NCBI GenBank assembly: GCA_031260745.1
Contig: JAISKY010000076.1
Coordinates: forward strand, 1 to 6,873
Length of the DNA stretch: 6,873 bases
DNA from: Oscillospiraceae bacterium
Lineage (GTDB): Bacteria; Bacillota; Clostridia; Oscillospirales; Oscillospiraceae
Direction: 5' to 3'
Shown here: positions 1 to 5,426 of the stretch, piece by piece
Position numbering within the stretch: position 1 is the first letter of the stretch
How the letters are laid out: each line of letters begins with the position of its first letter
Made by a program: the position numbers and the translations under genes
The notes under the pieces: generated by a model
The model's input: only the letters and a program-made list of their open reading frames with translations
What the model was told of the DNA's origin: nothing
Database searches by the model: none

Positions 1-634
1 CGTCCTTGCATAACAGTAACCCTGTGCCTTGCGGTCCGTACAGTCCCTTGTGACCGGGCATAGCTATATATTCCGCGCCAAGCGCGGAAAAATCAATCGG
101 AATCGCTCCCGCCGACTGCGACGCGTCGATTATCAGCGGAATCCCGCGCTCACGGCAAAGCTCGGAGATTTTTTCAACGGGCTGAATAAACCCGAATACG
201 TTTGACACGTGGTTCACCACGCATAACGAAGTTCCGGAGTTTAGCTTGTCGTCAAATGCGTTAAGTACGCTGTTTTTATCGAACAGCGTACCTCGCGCGA
301 CGCTGACCTCCGCGCCGGAGGCTGTCACGGGGCGATAGACGGAGTTATGCTCGTAACCGGAGATAACCGTGCGCTTATCGGGCTTTGACAATGCGTGAAT
401 CGCGATGTTAAGCGCGTGAGTAGCGTTAAGCGTAAACACGATATTCTCCGGCGACGGAACATTAAAGTAACTCGCGGCTAGTCTGCGGCAGTCAAACGCA
501 AGCTCCGCCGCTTTCGCCGCCGCGTTATGACCTCCGCGGCCGGGCGACGCGAACGAGTTCGGAGCCTTCGACATTGCCTTAGACACAGACGCAGGCTTCT
601 GTAATGTTGTTGCGGCATTATCAAAATATATCAT
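1..634 (-). CDS. Cysteine desulfurase-like class V aminotransferase (C-terminus cut off by window edge)
   Basis: This is the first 211 residues of a fold-type I PLP enzyme; it reads without stop or frameshift from ATG at 634 to the left edge. It begins MIYFDNAATTLQKP, the hallmark opening of the NifS/SufS/IscS superfamily, and continues with GRGGH (33-36), EHNSV (95-99, His96 expected to stack on PLP), HVSNVFG (142-148), DASQSAG (170-176, Asp170 and Gln173 at the cofactor ring) and PGHKG (193-197, Lys196 the expected Schiff-base lysine). The GRGGH and EHNSVYRP pattern fits the 'cysteine desulfurase family' subgroup (TIGR01977 type) better than IscS or SufS. Family members remove sulfur, or selenium, from cysteine or selenocysteine, but the catalytic Cys loop lies in the missing C-terminal part, so activity is inferred. 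The AGGGGG ribosome binding site sits only 4 nt before the ATG. The DUF3343 gene is 93 nt upstream on the same strand and probably co-transcribed. Confidence 0.9.
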   Translation of the reverse strand, partial: MIYFDNAATTLQKPASVSKAMSKAPNSFASPGRGGHNAAAKAAELAFDCRRLAASYFNVPSPENIVFTLNATHALNIAIHALSKPDKRTVISGYEHNSVYRPVTASGAEVSVARGTLFDKNSVLNAFDDKLNSGTSLCVVNHVSNVFGFIQPVEKISELCRERGIPLIIDASQSAGAIPIDFSALGAEYIAMPGHKGLYGPQGTGLLLCKD

Positions 635-645
635 AAAACCCCCTG

Positions 646-668
646 TTATAAATTATAAATTATAAATA
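646..668. repeat. AT-rich heptamer tandem repeat
   Basis: TTATAAA occurs three times head to tail, followed by a partial copy, in the 93-bp gap between the DUF3343 gene and the desulfurase-like gene, 12 bp or more before the latter's start codon. On the minus strand it contains TATAAT twice, but neither copy has a recognisable -35 box at 16-18 nt. It is most simply an AT-rich spacer or a microsatellite that could change length. Confidence 0.6.
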
Positions 669-727
669 ATTCCTAAATGTAAATTAAGCGTTGAACGGTT
701 TATCCGCAAATCGGCTCAATTTATGAT

Positions 728-985
728 TTATAATTCGTAGTTTTCCTCGGTTGTGCCGTCAGCGCGGTAGAGGTATACCTTGCCGCGCTCAATTCCGTTG
801 CGGTTAAGCATAGCGAGTACGTCGGCAAGCTGACGCTCCGGAACTTTTACGGCGTAGGAGCAATCGCCGGAGGAAATTTCCGCCGGAGGACGTATTATCT
901 TAGCGTAATATCCGGAACGCGCCGCCAGATTCGCGATTCGGTACGCCTGCGATTGAGTTCGGCTCATTATCAAATACGAAACCAT
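728..985 (-). CDS. DUF3343 small protein (putative Se/S carrier-like)
   Basis: The 85-residue protein has the length and layout of DUF3343 (PF11823). An N-terminal beta strand (VSYLIM) is followed by a helix, then a basic, proline-containing strand (KIIRPPAEISSGDC, 29-42) that carries the only cysteine, Cys42, then a strand (YAVKV) and a second helix. The P..ISS..C segment is the family's conserved feature. The family is annotated as Se/S carrier-like and often lies next to TIGR01977-type desulfurase-like enzymes, as it does here, so Cys42 might accept sulfur or selenium from that partner; this is inference. Start choice: AAGGAG sits 8 nt before this ATG, and starting at Met7 would remove the first strand. 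dpaB lies 115 bp upstream on the same strand. No signal peptide or membrane segment is visible. Confidence 0.85.
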   Translation of the reverse strand: MVSYLIMSRTQSQAYRIANLAARSGYYAKIIRPPAEISSGDCSYAVKVPERQLADVLAMLNRNGIERGKVYLYRADGTTEENYEL

Positions 986-1025
986 AGTAAATCTCCTTTT
1001 TTATCGTTGCGCGAACGCGGAGTTT

Positions 1026-1089
1026 CTCACGTGAGCCGCATTACACCGAGGGCGGCAGTTTCCGCAGGGGTCGCCCTACTGAGCGACCC
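1026..1089. repeat. Cluster of overlapping short inverted repeats in the dpaB-DUF3343 gap
   Basis: The 115-bp gap between dpaB and the DUF3343 gene holds a perfect 10-bp palindrome CTCACGTGAG (1026-1035), a 7-bp stem GGGTCGC/GCGACCC (1068-1074 with 1083-1089, 8-nt loop), and a 6-bp stem AGGGCG/CGCCCT (1049-1054 with 1072-1077). The last two share bases, so only one can form at a time. No T-run follows in either direction, so this is not a classical terminator. It could be mRNA processing or stabilising structure, or a remnant of a dispersed GGGGCG-type repeat. Confidence 0.5.
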
Positions 1090-1100
1090 GCGTATTAAAG

Positions 1101-1664
1101 CTATATAAGCAACGGCTGAAGCTGACGTCCGTCAAGCGCGGCTTCAATCGCGTCAGGTATCTTGGAAAAGTCGGCGACCAGCGAGGTCGGTTTGCCGATG
1201 GAATCATCCTGACCGAACGGAACAAAGAAATGGTTCTTGCGAACGAGCAGAGCGCCGATGTTTTGAGCGTTCGCGCTTAAAGCGTCGTTAGTGGAAATCG
1301 CTATCAGAACCGGTCTAGCGTTACGCAGATGAGCCTTATACGCCAGCGTCACGGAGGTATCGCTTATTCCGTGCGTAATTTTCGCGATTGTGTTGCCGGT
1401 AGCGGGCGCGATTACAAGCAGGTCAAGCAATTTCTTAGGTCCGATTGGCTCCGCCTCCGTGATTGAGGAGATTATCTTGCGACCGCATATAGTTTCTATT
1501 TCCGATTTGAAATCGGCGGCGTCTCCGAACCTTGTATCCGTATCGGCGGCATTGGTTGACATAATTGGTATGACGTTATATTGTTTTACCGTTTCCGCAA
1601 GCGACTCTATCACTTCTTTGAACGTACAGTGAGAGCCGCAAAGCGCGAATCCTATCGTTTTCAT
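1101..1664 (-). CDS. dpaB: Dipicolinate synthase subunit B
   Basis: The 187-residue protein is a flavodoxin-like, HFCD-family flavoprotein of the DpaB/SpoVFB type (the Bacillus protein has about 200 residues). Visible features are the N-terminal strand and nucleotide loop IGFALCGSHCTF (4-15), the conserved APATGNTIAKI (86-96) followed by the SDTSVTLAYKAHLR helix, and the NDALSANAQNIGALL segment (126-140). With DpaA it forms dipicolinate synthase, which oxidises dihydrodipicolinate from the lysine pathway to dipicolinic acid in the mother cell; the acid is loaded into the spore core as its calcium salt. The start lies 6 nt after the dpaA stop, and no good Shine-Dalgarno sequence precedes it (only GGTAAT), so translation is probably coupled to dpaA. 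The dapA/dapG/asd genes that follow dpaB in Bacillus are absent here. Confidence 0.93.
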   Translation of the reverse strand: MKTIGFALCGSHCTFKEVIESLAETVKQYNVIPIMSTNAADTDTRFGDAADFKSEIETICGRKIISSITEAEPIGPKKLLDLLVIAPATGNTIAKITHGISDTSVTLAYKAHLRNARPVLIAISTNDALSANAQNIGALLVRKNHFFVPFGQDDSIGKPTSLVADFSKIPDAIEAALDGRQLQPLLI

Positions 1665-1670
1665 ATTTTA

Positions 1671-2450
1671 TTACCGCAATATTCTAATTGCGTTCTCCTT
1701 CCTGAGATTGTTAAGTTCATTTATTAACGCGTCACGGATTATCATAGCCGCTGTAATAGGCGCGGCTTTGCCGGGCAGGGACAAAGCGTGTATAACCTTA
1801 ACGCTAAGGTGTTCGGCGGCTTGATAGTCAACGCCTCCCGGCTTTGAGGCAAGGTCAATCACCAAAGCGTTACGGGCAATACTAAGCGCGTACGCGTCCA
1901 TCATTAACGCCGGAGCGGTATTGAAGATAATATCATACCGCGACAGTTCCGCGTACTCTGACGCGTATTCCGAACAACCATAGCCATACGCTTTAATCCA
2001 CGCTTTATCGGCAGGGGAGCGGGCGTAAACCGAAACGTCGTAACACAGCGGTTTCAGACGCTGGGCAAGCAATTTTCCAATTCGCCCGAATCCGATTATC
2101 AAAACTTCAGAGGAGCCGATTGTGAACTTAGTTTCGCGCATCGCGGTTTCAATCGCGCCCTCGGCGGTAATTAACGCGTTCGCGACCGCGAAAGGTTCTC
2201 CGACGCTGTAATCGCGTATTTCCAAGCCAAGCGATTTAGCTCTGGCTCTGTTTTCGGCTGATACCGTCGCGGAGAAAAGTAATTGGTCGGGTTTCAGCGA
2301 CCGCATAACATCATCGTCCCACTGAAACGGAACGGGGAATATTATAGCGTCCGCGTCGCAAAGATTACTTGTTACTCGCGGTAAAAGTCCCGCGAGAACG
2401 GTATATCGTTCATCGCCTCCGGCAATTGCGAAAGAAAGTTCGTTATTCAT
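1671..2450 (-). CDS. dpaA: Dipicolinate synthase subunit A
   Basis: The 259-residue protein matches DpaA/SpoVFA. It has an N-terminal SFAIAGGDERY motif (6-16), a linking region with NALITAEGAI (91-100), a Rossmann NAD(P)-binding motif VLIIGFGRIGK (116-126, glycines 120, 122 and 125), the IIFNTAPALM strand (174-183), VIDLASKPGG (197-206) and the conserved LPGKAAP (225-231). It is the dehydrogenase-like partner of DpaB in making dipicolinate late in sporulation. Bacillus DpaA has roughly 297 residues. The shortfall appears to lie early in the N-terminal domain, between GGDERY and the DADAIIFPVP strand. GAGGTGA (2457-2463) sits 6 nt before the ATG and supports this start. Mother-cell (sigma-K type) control would be expected from the family, but no convincing sigma-K promoter is seen in the short upstream gap shared with the aspS promoter. 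Confidence 0.94.
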   Translation of the reverse strand: MNNELSFAIAGGDERYTVLAGLLPRVTSNLCDADAIIFPVPFQWDDDVMRSLKPDQLLFSATVSAENRARAKSLGLEIRDYSVGEPFAVANALITAEGAIETAMRETKFTIGSSEVLIIGFGRIGKLLAQRLKPLCYDVSVYARSPADKAWIKAYGYGCSEYASEYAELSRYDIIFNTAPALMMDAYALSIARNALVIDLASKPGGVDYQAAEHLSVKVIHALSLPGKAAPITAAMIIRDALINELNNLRKENAIRILR

Positions 2451-2474
2451 AGCTGCTCACCTCACACTATACTA

Positions 2475-2503
2475 TTGACAAAGTCGGCGAGATGTGATAT
2501 TAT
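2475..2503 (+). promoter_or_regulatory. Sigma-A type promoter for the leader ORF and aspS
   Basis: A perfect -35 box TTGACA (2475-2480) is followed after exactly 17 nt by TATTAT (2498-2503), preceded by TGA, which makes an extended -10 (TGnTATTAT). Transcription should start near 2510, giving a leader of about 120 nt before aspS. The element lies only 25 bp beyond the dpaA start codon on the opposite strand, so regulators of the two divergent units could interfere with each other. Confidence 0.85.
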
Positions 2504-2520
2504 TAGAGCAATTTTCTTTT

Positions 2521-2586
2521 GGAGGTGGTATAATGCGTACTGGAACGGGACGGTTCCGTCCGCTGCTCGATAACGCGGTTTTGTAA
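2521..2586 (+). CDS. Short leader ORF (17 codons) upstream of aspS, with its ribosome binding site
   Basis: About 10 nt after the predicted transcript start comes GGAGGTGG (2521-2528), an excellent match to the anti-Shine-Dalgarno sequence. An ATG follows at 2533 with ideal spacing (7 nt from GGAGG). The coding part runs from 2533 to a TAA at 2584-2586 and encodes MRTGTGRFRPLLDNAVL. This site is better placed than that of aspS itself, where AAGGAG is 12 nt from the ATG. Inside the ORF the mRNA can form a stem GGACG/CGTCC (2548-2552 with 2557-2561, tetraloop), and the stop codon lies inside a small inverted repeat TTTGTA-AA-TACAAA (2580-2593). The peptide has four Arg and one Asp-Asn pair but no run of one amino acid, so classical attenuation is not obvious. 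I do not recognise a family. It could be a regulatory upstream ORF, a ribosome-loading or arrest peptide, or a tiny protein. Confidence 0.55.
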   Translation, partial: GGGIMRTGTGRFRPLLDNAVL

Positions 2587-2630
2587 ATACAAAGAATAAA
2601 TCGTTAATATTTAAGGAGTTAATATATAAA

Positions 2631-4328
2631 ATGAAACGTACACATACTTGCGGGGAACTAAGAGAAAAGCATATAGGGCAAATCGCGTCGCTTTGCGGTT
2701 GGGTCGCGGCAATACGCGACCACGGCGGCGTAACTTTTCTGGACTTGCGCGACCACTACGGCGTTACGCAGATTGTCCTGCACGGCGAAGCCGCGCCTAA
2801 CAGGGAAAGCTCAATTATTGTCAGCGGCGCGGTAAAAGCCCGCGACGCGGACACGGTTAACCCAAAACTCGCGACCGGAACCGTCGAGCTTCACGCGGAA
2901 AGTCTAACGGTACTCGGAGCGGCAAAGAACGCTCTGCCGTTTGAGATTGACGACTCGCGTTCCGTCAAAGAAGATACGCGCCTGAAATATCGTTTTCTTG
3001 ATTTGCGTAACGAGGAAATGCACAATCTGATAGTGTTGCGTTCAAAGATAATCGGGTTTATACGTTCGCAGATGGAACAGTTGGGATTCTTGGAGATTAA
3101 CACGCCGATACTGACCGGGTCGTCGCCGGAGGGCGCGAGGGATTACCTCGTGCCGTCGCGCCGTCACCCCGGCAAGTTCTACGCGCTGCCGCAAGCGCCT
3201 CAGCAGTTTAAGCAACTGCTGATGGTCAGCGGATTCGACAAGTATTTCCAAATCGCGCCGTGCTTCCGCGACGAGGACCCTCGGCAAGACCGTCTGCCGG
3301 GCGACTTTTACCAACTCGACCTGGAAATGGCGTTCGCGGAGCAAGAGGACGTTTTCGCTGTCGCGGAAACTGTGTTTACGAATCTTTTCGAGAAGTTTAC
3401 AGACAAACCGGTAAGCCCCGCGCCGTTCAGACGAATACCGTTCGCGGAGACAATGCTGAAATACGGTACGGACAAGCCCGATTTGCGTAACCCTTTGGTT
3501 ATAAACGACTTAACCGCGTTTTTCTCCGATGTGGAGTTCGCGGCGTTTAAGGGTAAGCCTGTACGGGGAATCGTCGCGCCTACGGCGGGGCAGAGCAGGT
3601 CATTTTTTGAGAATATGCTTAAATTCGCGCTAGAAATCGGAATGAAGGGATTAGGCTACCTAACACGCTCCGATGGAACATTCAAAGGTCCGATTGAGAA
3701 ATTCCTGTCCGTTGAGAAACAAGCCGAGCTTGTTGAAACGCTTAACATCAAAGAGGGTGATACTCTGTTTTTTGTTTGCGATACGGTGACGGCGGCGAAT
3801 AAGTTCGCGGGGCAGATTCGAACTCAACTAGGCGAGAAACTTGAGCTTACCGACAAGGAGCGTTACGAGTTTTGCTTTATAGTAGACTTCCCGATGTACG
3901 AAGTTAACGAGGACACGGGGGAGTTGGATTTCACGCATAACCCGTTCTCAATGCCGCAGGGTGAGCCGTCCGCGGACGCGTTGGCGTACCAGTACGATAT
4001 AGTGTGCAATGGCGCGGAGATTACCTCCGGAGCGGTTCGCAACCACGACCCGGATATAATGAAAAAGGCGTTCGCGCTCGCGGGTTATGATGAGGACGCG
4101 CTTATAGCGCGGTTCGGAGCGTTGTACACTGCGTTCCAATACGGCGCGCCGCCTCACGCCGGAATGGGCGCGGGAATCGAGCGTCTGATTCTGCTGATAG
4201 CAGACGAGAGAAATATCCGCGACGTAGTACCGTTTCCGCTTAACGGCAACGCTCAGGACCCGCTGTTAGGCGCGCCAACAACAGTTAGCGAAATACAATT
4301 AAGAGAAGTACACATCAAGAATAGGTAA
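2631..4328 (+). CDS. aspS: Aspartyl-tRNA synthetase, probably non-discriminating, alphaproteobacterial-like type
   Basis: The 565-residue class IIb enzyme charges tRNA-Asp with aspartate in the cytoplasm. Domain order is an N-terminal OB-fold anticodon-binding domain (about 1-105), a catalytic core with motif 1 ending at Pro159, the aspartate-binding segment SSPEGARDYLVPSR (164-177), QAPQ (188-191), motif 2 FRDED (212-216), a bacterial GAD insertion (about 280-410) and motif 3 GAGIERL (513-519, invariant Arg518). Length is normal. RDHGG with His31 matches the histidine that marks non-discriminating AspRS, which also charge tRNA-Asn for repair by GatCAB. LPGDFYQLDLEM (222-233), AFQYGAPPH (501-509) and VRNHDPDIM (469-477) resemble alphaproteobacterial enzymes rather than the usual Bacillota form. 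AAGGAG (2613-2618) lies 12 nt before the ATG. The gene is transcribed from the promoter at 2475 through a leader ORF and converges on the next gene. Confidence 0.97.
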   Translation: MKRTHTCGELREKHIGQIASLCGWVAAIRDHGGVTFLDLRDHYGVTQIVLHGEAAPNRESSIIVSGAVKARDADTVNPKLATGTVELHAESLTVLGAAKNALPFEIDDSRSVKEDTRLKYRFLDLRNEEMHNLIVLRSKIIGFIRSQMEQLGFLEINTPILTGSSPEGARDYLVPSRRHPGKFYALPQAPQQFKQLLMVSGFDKYFQIAPCFRDEDPRQDRLPGDFYQLDLEMAFAEQEDVFAVAETVFTNLFEKFTDKPVSPAPFRRIPFAETMLKYGTDKPDLRNPLVINDLTAFFSDVEFAAFKGKPVRGIVAPTAGQSRSFFENMLKFALEIGMKGLGYLTRSDGTFKGPIEKFLSVEKQAELVETLNIKEGDTLFFVCDTVTAANKFAGQIRTQLGEKLELTDKERYEFCFIVDFPMYEVNEDTGELDFTHNPFSMPQGEPSADALAYQYDIVCNGAEITSGAVRNHDPDIMKKAFALAGYDEDALIARFGALYTAFQYGAPPHAGMGAGIERLILLIADERNIRDVVPFPLNGNAQDPLLGAPTTVSEIQLREVHIKNR

Positions 4329-4425
4329 CAGTTAACAATTAAACGATTAGGGTAGTCTGCCATAATGATTGGCAGACTACCCCATTTAGTAAACTGTTCA
4401 CTGTTACCTGTTAACTGTTACCTAT
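4321..4425. repeat. Nested inverted repeat between convergent genes, with both stop codons in its arms
   Basis: ATAGGTAACAGTTAACA (4321-4337) is the exact reverse complement of 4409-4425, a perfect 17-bp outer repeat around a second, inner 12-bp repeat. The aspS stop (4326-4328) lies in the left arm and the stop of the opposing dehydrogenase gene (4422-4424) in the right arm. The right side also carries a 14-bp tandem direct repeat (TGTTCACTGTTACC at 4395-4408, TGTTAACTGTTACC at 4409-4422, one mismatch), so the left arm can pair with either copy. Transcripts from either side could fold into one long hairpin. Confidence 0.8.
4350..4382. terminator. Terminator-like hairpin, possibly bidirectional
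   Basis: GGGTAGTCTGCC (4350-4361) pairs perfectly with GGCAGACTACCC (4371-4382), a 12-bp stem around a 9-nt loop, midway between two convergent stop codons. That position and strength suit a shared terminator for aspS and the dehydrogenase gene. The U-tract is poor on both sides (CATTTAG rightwards, TAATCGTTT leftwards), so termination may be inefficient or need a factor. Confidence 0.55.
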
Positions 4426-5366
4426 CTTTGTTCTTGCGTCTTGTAAATCGGGTTACTGGTCAGGAACGTGAAGTAGTTCTTGAAAATATCTTCGCGCTCC
4501 GGGTCAGGAGTTTGGTCGGTCGGATACGCGCGAGCCATAGACTCGAACTTTGCTTGGATTCCGGACTTAAACTCCGGATGCGTGAATATGTACAAATCTC
4601 CGCGCTGAATACCGCGCACTACAATGTCGCCCGCGTCCTCGGCGGGAATAGTCGCTTTGGAGAAATCCGGCATTTTCGGGGGTTCCTCGCCGGGTTTCGG
4701 AGGAGGAGGCGGAGCAACCTCGCGAGGCTTGACCTCCGCTTGATTGGGAAGGCTTGCGGGGCGAACTTCATAGCTCGTCTTGCTAAGGTTGCCCTGAACC
4801 GGACCGGGAGCAAACACGGACGCGCCGACGTTCGTACCCTGTAGGTCGCTTGCCAGAGTTTCCATCATCGCGGCGACAGCCGCTTTGGTAAGGTTGTACA
4901 GTGTCGCGCCCGGAACTACCGACAATCCCGACTGTGAGGACGTCGTAACGACGTGAGCCGGCTCTCCGTTTTTAAGCATACGCGGTACAATAGTGATGAT
5001 TCCGTTAATCGCGCCTTTGATATTTACGGTCGTGATAAAATCAACGTCGTCGTAAGTGGACTGCCACAGCGGAACCATCGGAACCTCAACGCCTGCGTTA
5101 TTTACCAGTACGTGAATCGGACCTAATCCGGCTTCGGCTTTGTCGGCGGCGGTAACGTAGCCCTCGCGGTCAGTAACGTCCAGCGCGATTCCCTGAGCCT
5201 TATACCCGTGTTCGGAGAACCACGGCAACACTTCGTCAAGCGCTTTTTGGCGCAGGTCAACCAGACTTACGTTCATTCCGGCTTTGGCGAACGCTTTCGC
5301 GAGACCAAGACCGATTCCGCTTGCCGCGCCGGTGACAAACGCATGCTTGTTTTTCAAATCTTTCAT
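4422..5366 (-). CDS. Short-chain dehydrogenase/reductase with a proline-rich insert
   Basis: The 314-residue classical SDR is a soluble NAD(P)-dependent alcohol/ketone oxidoreductase. It shows TGAASGIG (12-19, coenzyme binding), ALDVTD (61-66, adenine pocket), NNAG (89-92), and the catalytic tetrad Asn115, Ser144, Tyr157 and Lys161 at the usual spacing (YNLTK at 157-161). Asp37 at the end of beta-2 (VDLR) favours NAD(H) over NADP(H). PGPV (187-190) is followed not by a usual short substrate loop but by about 45 residues including a five-proline run (219-223) and PGEEPPKMP (225-233), which makes the protein longer than the usual 250 residues or so. The substrate is unknown; hydroxysteroid- or hydroxyacyl-type substrates are possible. 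AGGAG (5375-5379) lies 8 nt before the ATG, and a consensus promoter sits just upstream. The flavoprotein gene precedes it on the same strand and the stop lies inside an inverted repeat. Confidence 0.92.
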   Translation of the reverse strand: MKDLKNKHAFVTGAASGIGLGLAKAFAKAGMNVSLVDLRQKALDEVLPWFSEHGYKAQGIALDVTDREGYVTAADKAEAGLGPIHVLVNNAGVEVPMVPLWQSTYDDVDFITTVNIKGAINGIITIVPRMLKNGEPAHVVTTSSQSGLSVVPGATLYNLTKAAVAAMMETLASDLQGTNVGASVFAPGPVQGNLSKTSYEVRPASLPNQAEVKPREVAPPPPPKPGEEPPKMPDFSKATIPAEDAGDIVVRGIQRGDLYIFTHPEFKSGIQAKFESMARAYPTDQTPDPEREDIFKNYFTFLTSNPIYKTQEQR

Positions 5367-5397
5367 AGGTTACACTCCTAAATTATTATTTACGTAG

Positions 5398-5426
5398 ATT
5401 ATATCACAGCGAAACAAAATTGTCAA
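5398..5426 (-). promoter_or_regulatory. Full-consensus sigma-A promoter for the dehydrogenase gene
   Basis: On the minus strand TTGACA (5421-5426) is followed after exactly 17 nt by TATAAT (5398-5403), preceded by TGA to give an extended -10. Both hexamers are perfect. Transcription should begin near 5391, leaving a short leader of about 25 nt with the AGGAG ribosome binding site. Such a strong promoter suggests high or repressor-controlled expression. The -35 box lies within the outer arm of the adjoining inverted repeat. Confidence 0.9.

Noticed and set aside
646..668. Promoter for the desulfurase-like gene
   Set aside because: Two TATAAT hexamers arise from the AT heptamer repeat, but no -35 box is found at a suitable distance.
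1068..1089. Rho-independent terminator after dpaB
   Set aside because: The stem is good but no T-run follows it on the minus strand, so it is recorded only as an inverted repeat.
2451..2520. Sigma-K or sigma-E promoter for dpaA
   Set aside because: No CATAnnnTA-like -10 box was found at a proper position on the minus strand. Such control is expected from the family but cannot be shown here.
2533..2586. Classical aspartate attenuation by the leader peptide
   Set aside because: Only one Asp codon is present and there is no terminator hairpin with a U-run between the leader and aspS.
2505..2630. T-box riboswitch before aspS
   Set aside because: GGAGGTGGTATAATGCG vaguely resembles the T-box core, but the transcript starts only about 10 nt earlier, so no Stem I or specifier loop can exist, and no terminator follows. 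A ribosome binding site with a short ORF explains it better.
4365..4844. 159-codon ORF on the plus strand
   Set aside because: It lies antisense to the dehydrogenase gene, whose motifs are unmistakable. Its product shows no recognisable domain and it has no ribosome binding site. Similar opposite-strand frames inside aspS, dpaB and the flavoprotein gene were dropped for the same reason.
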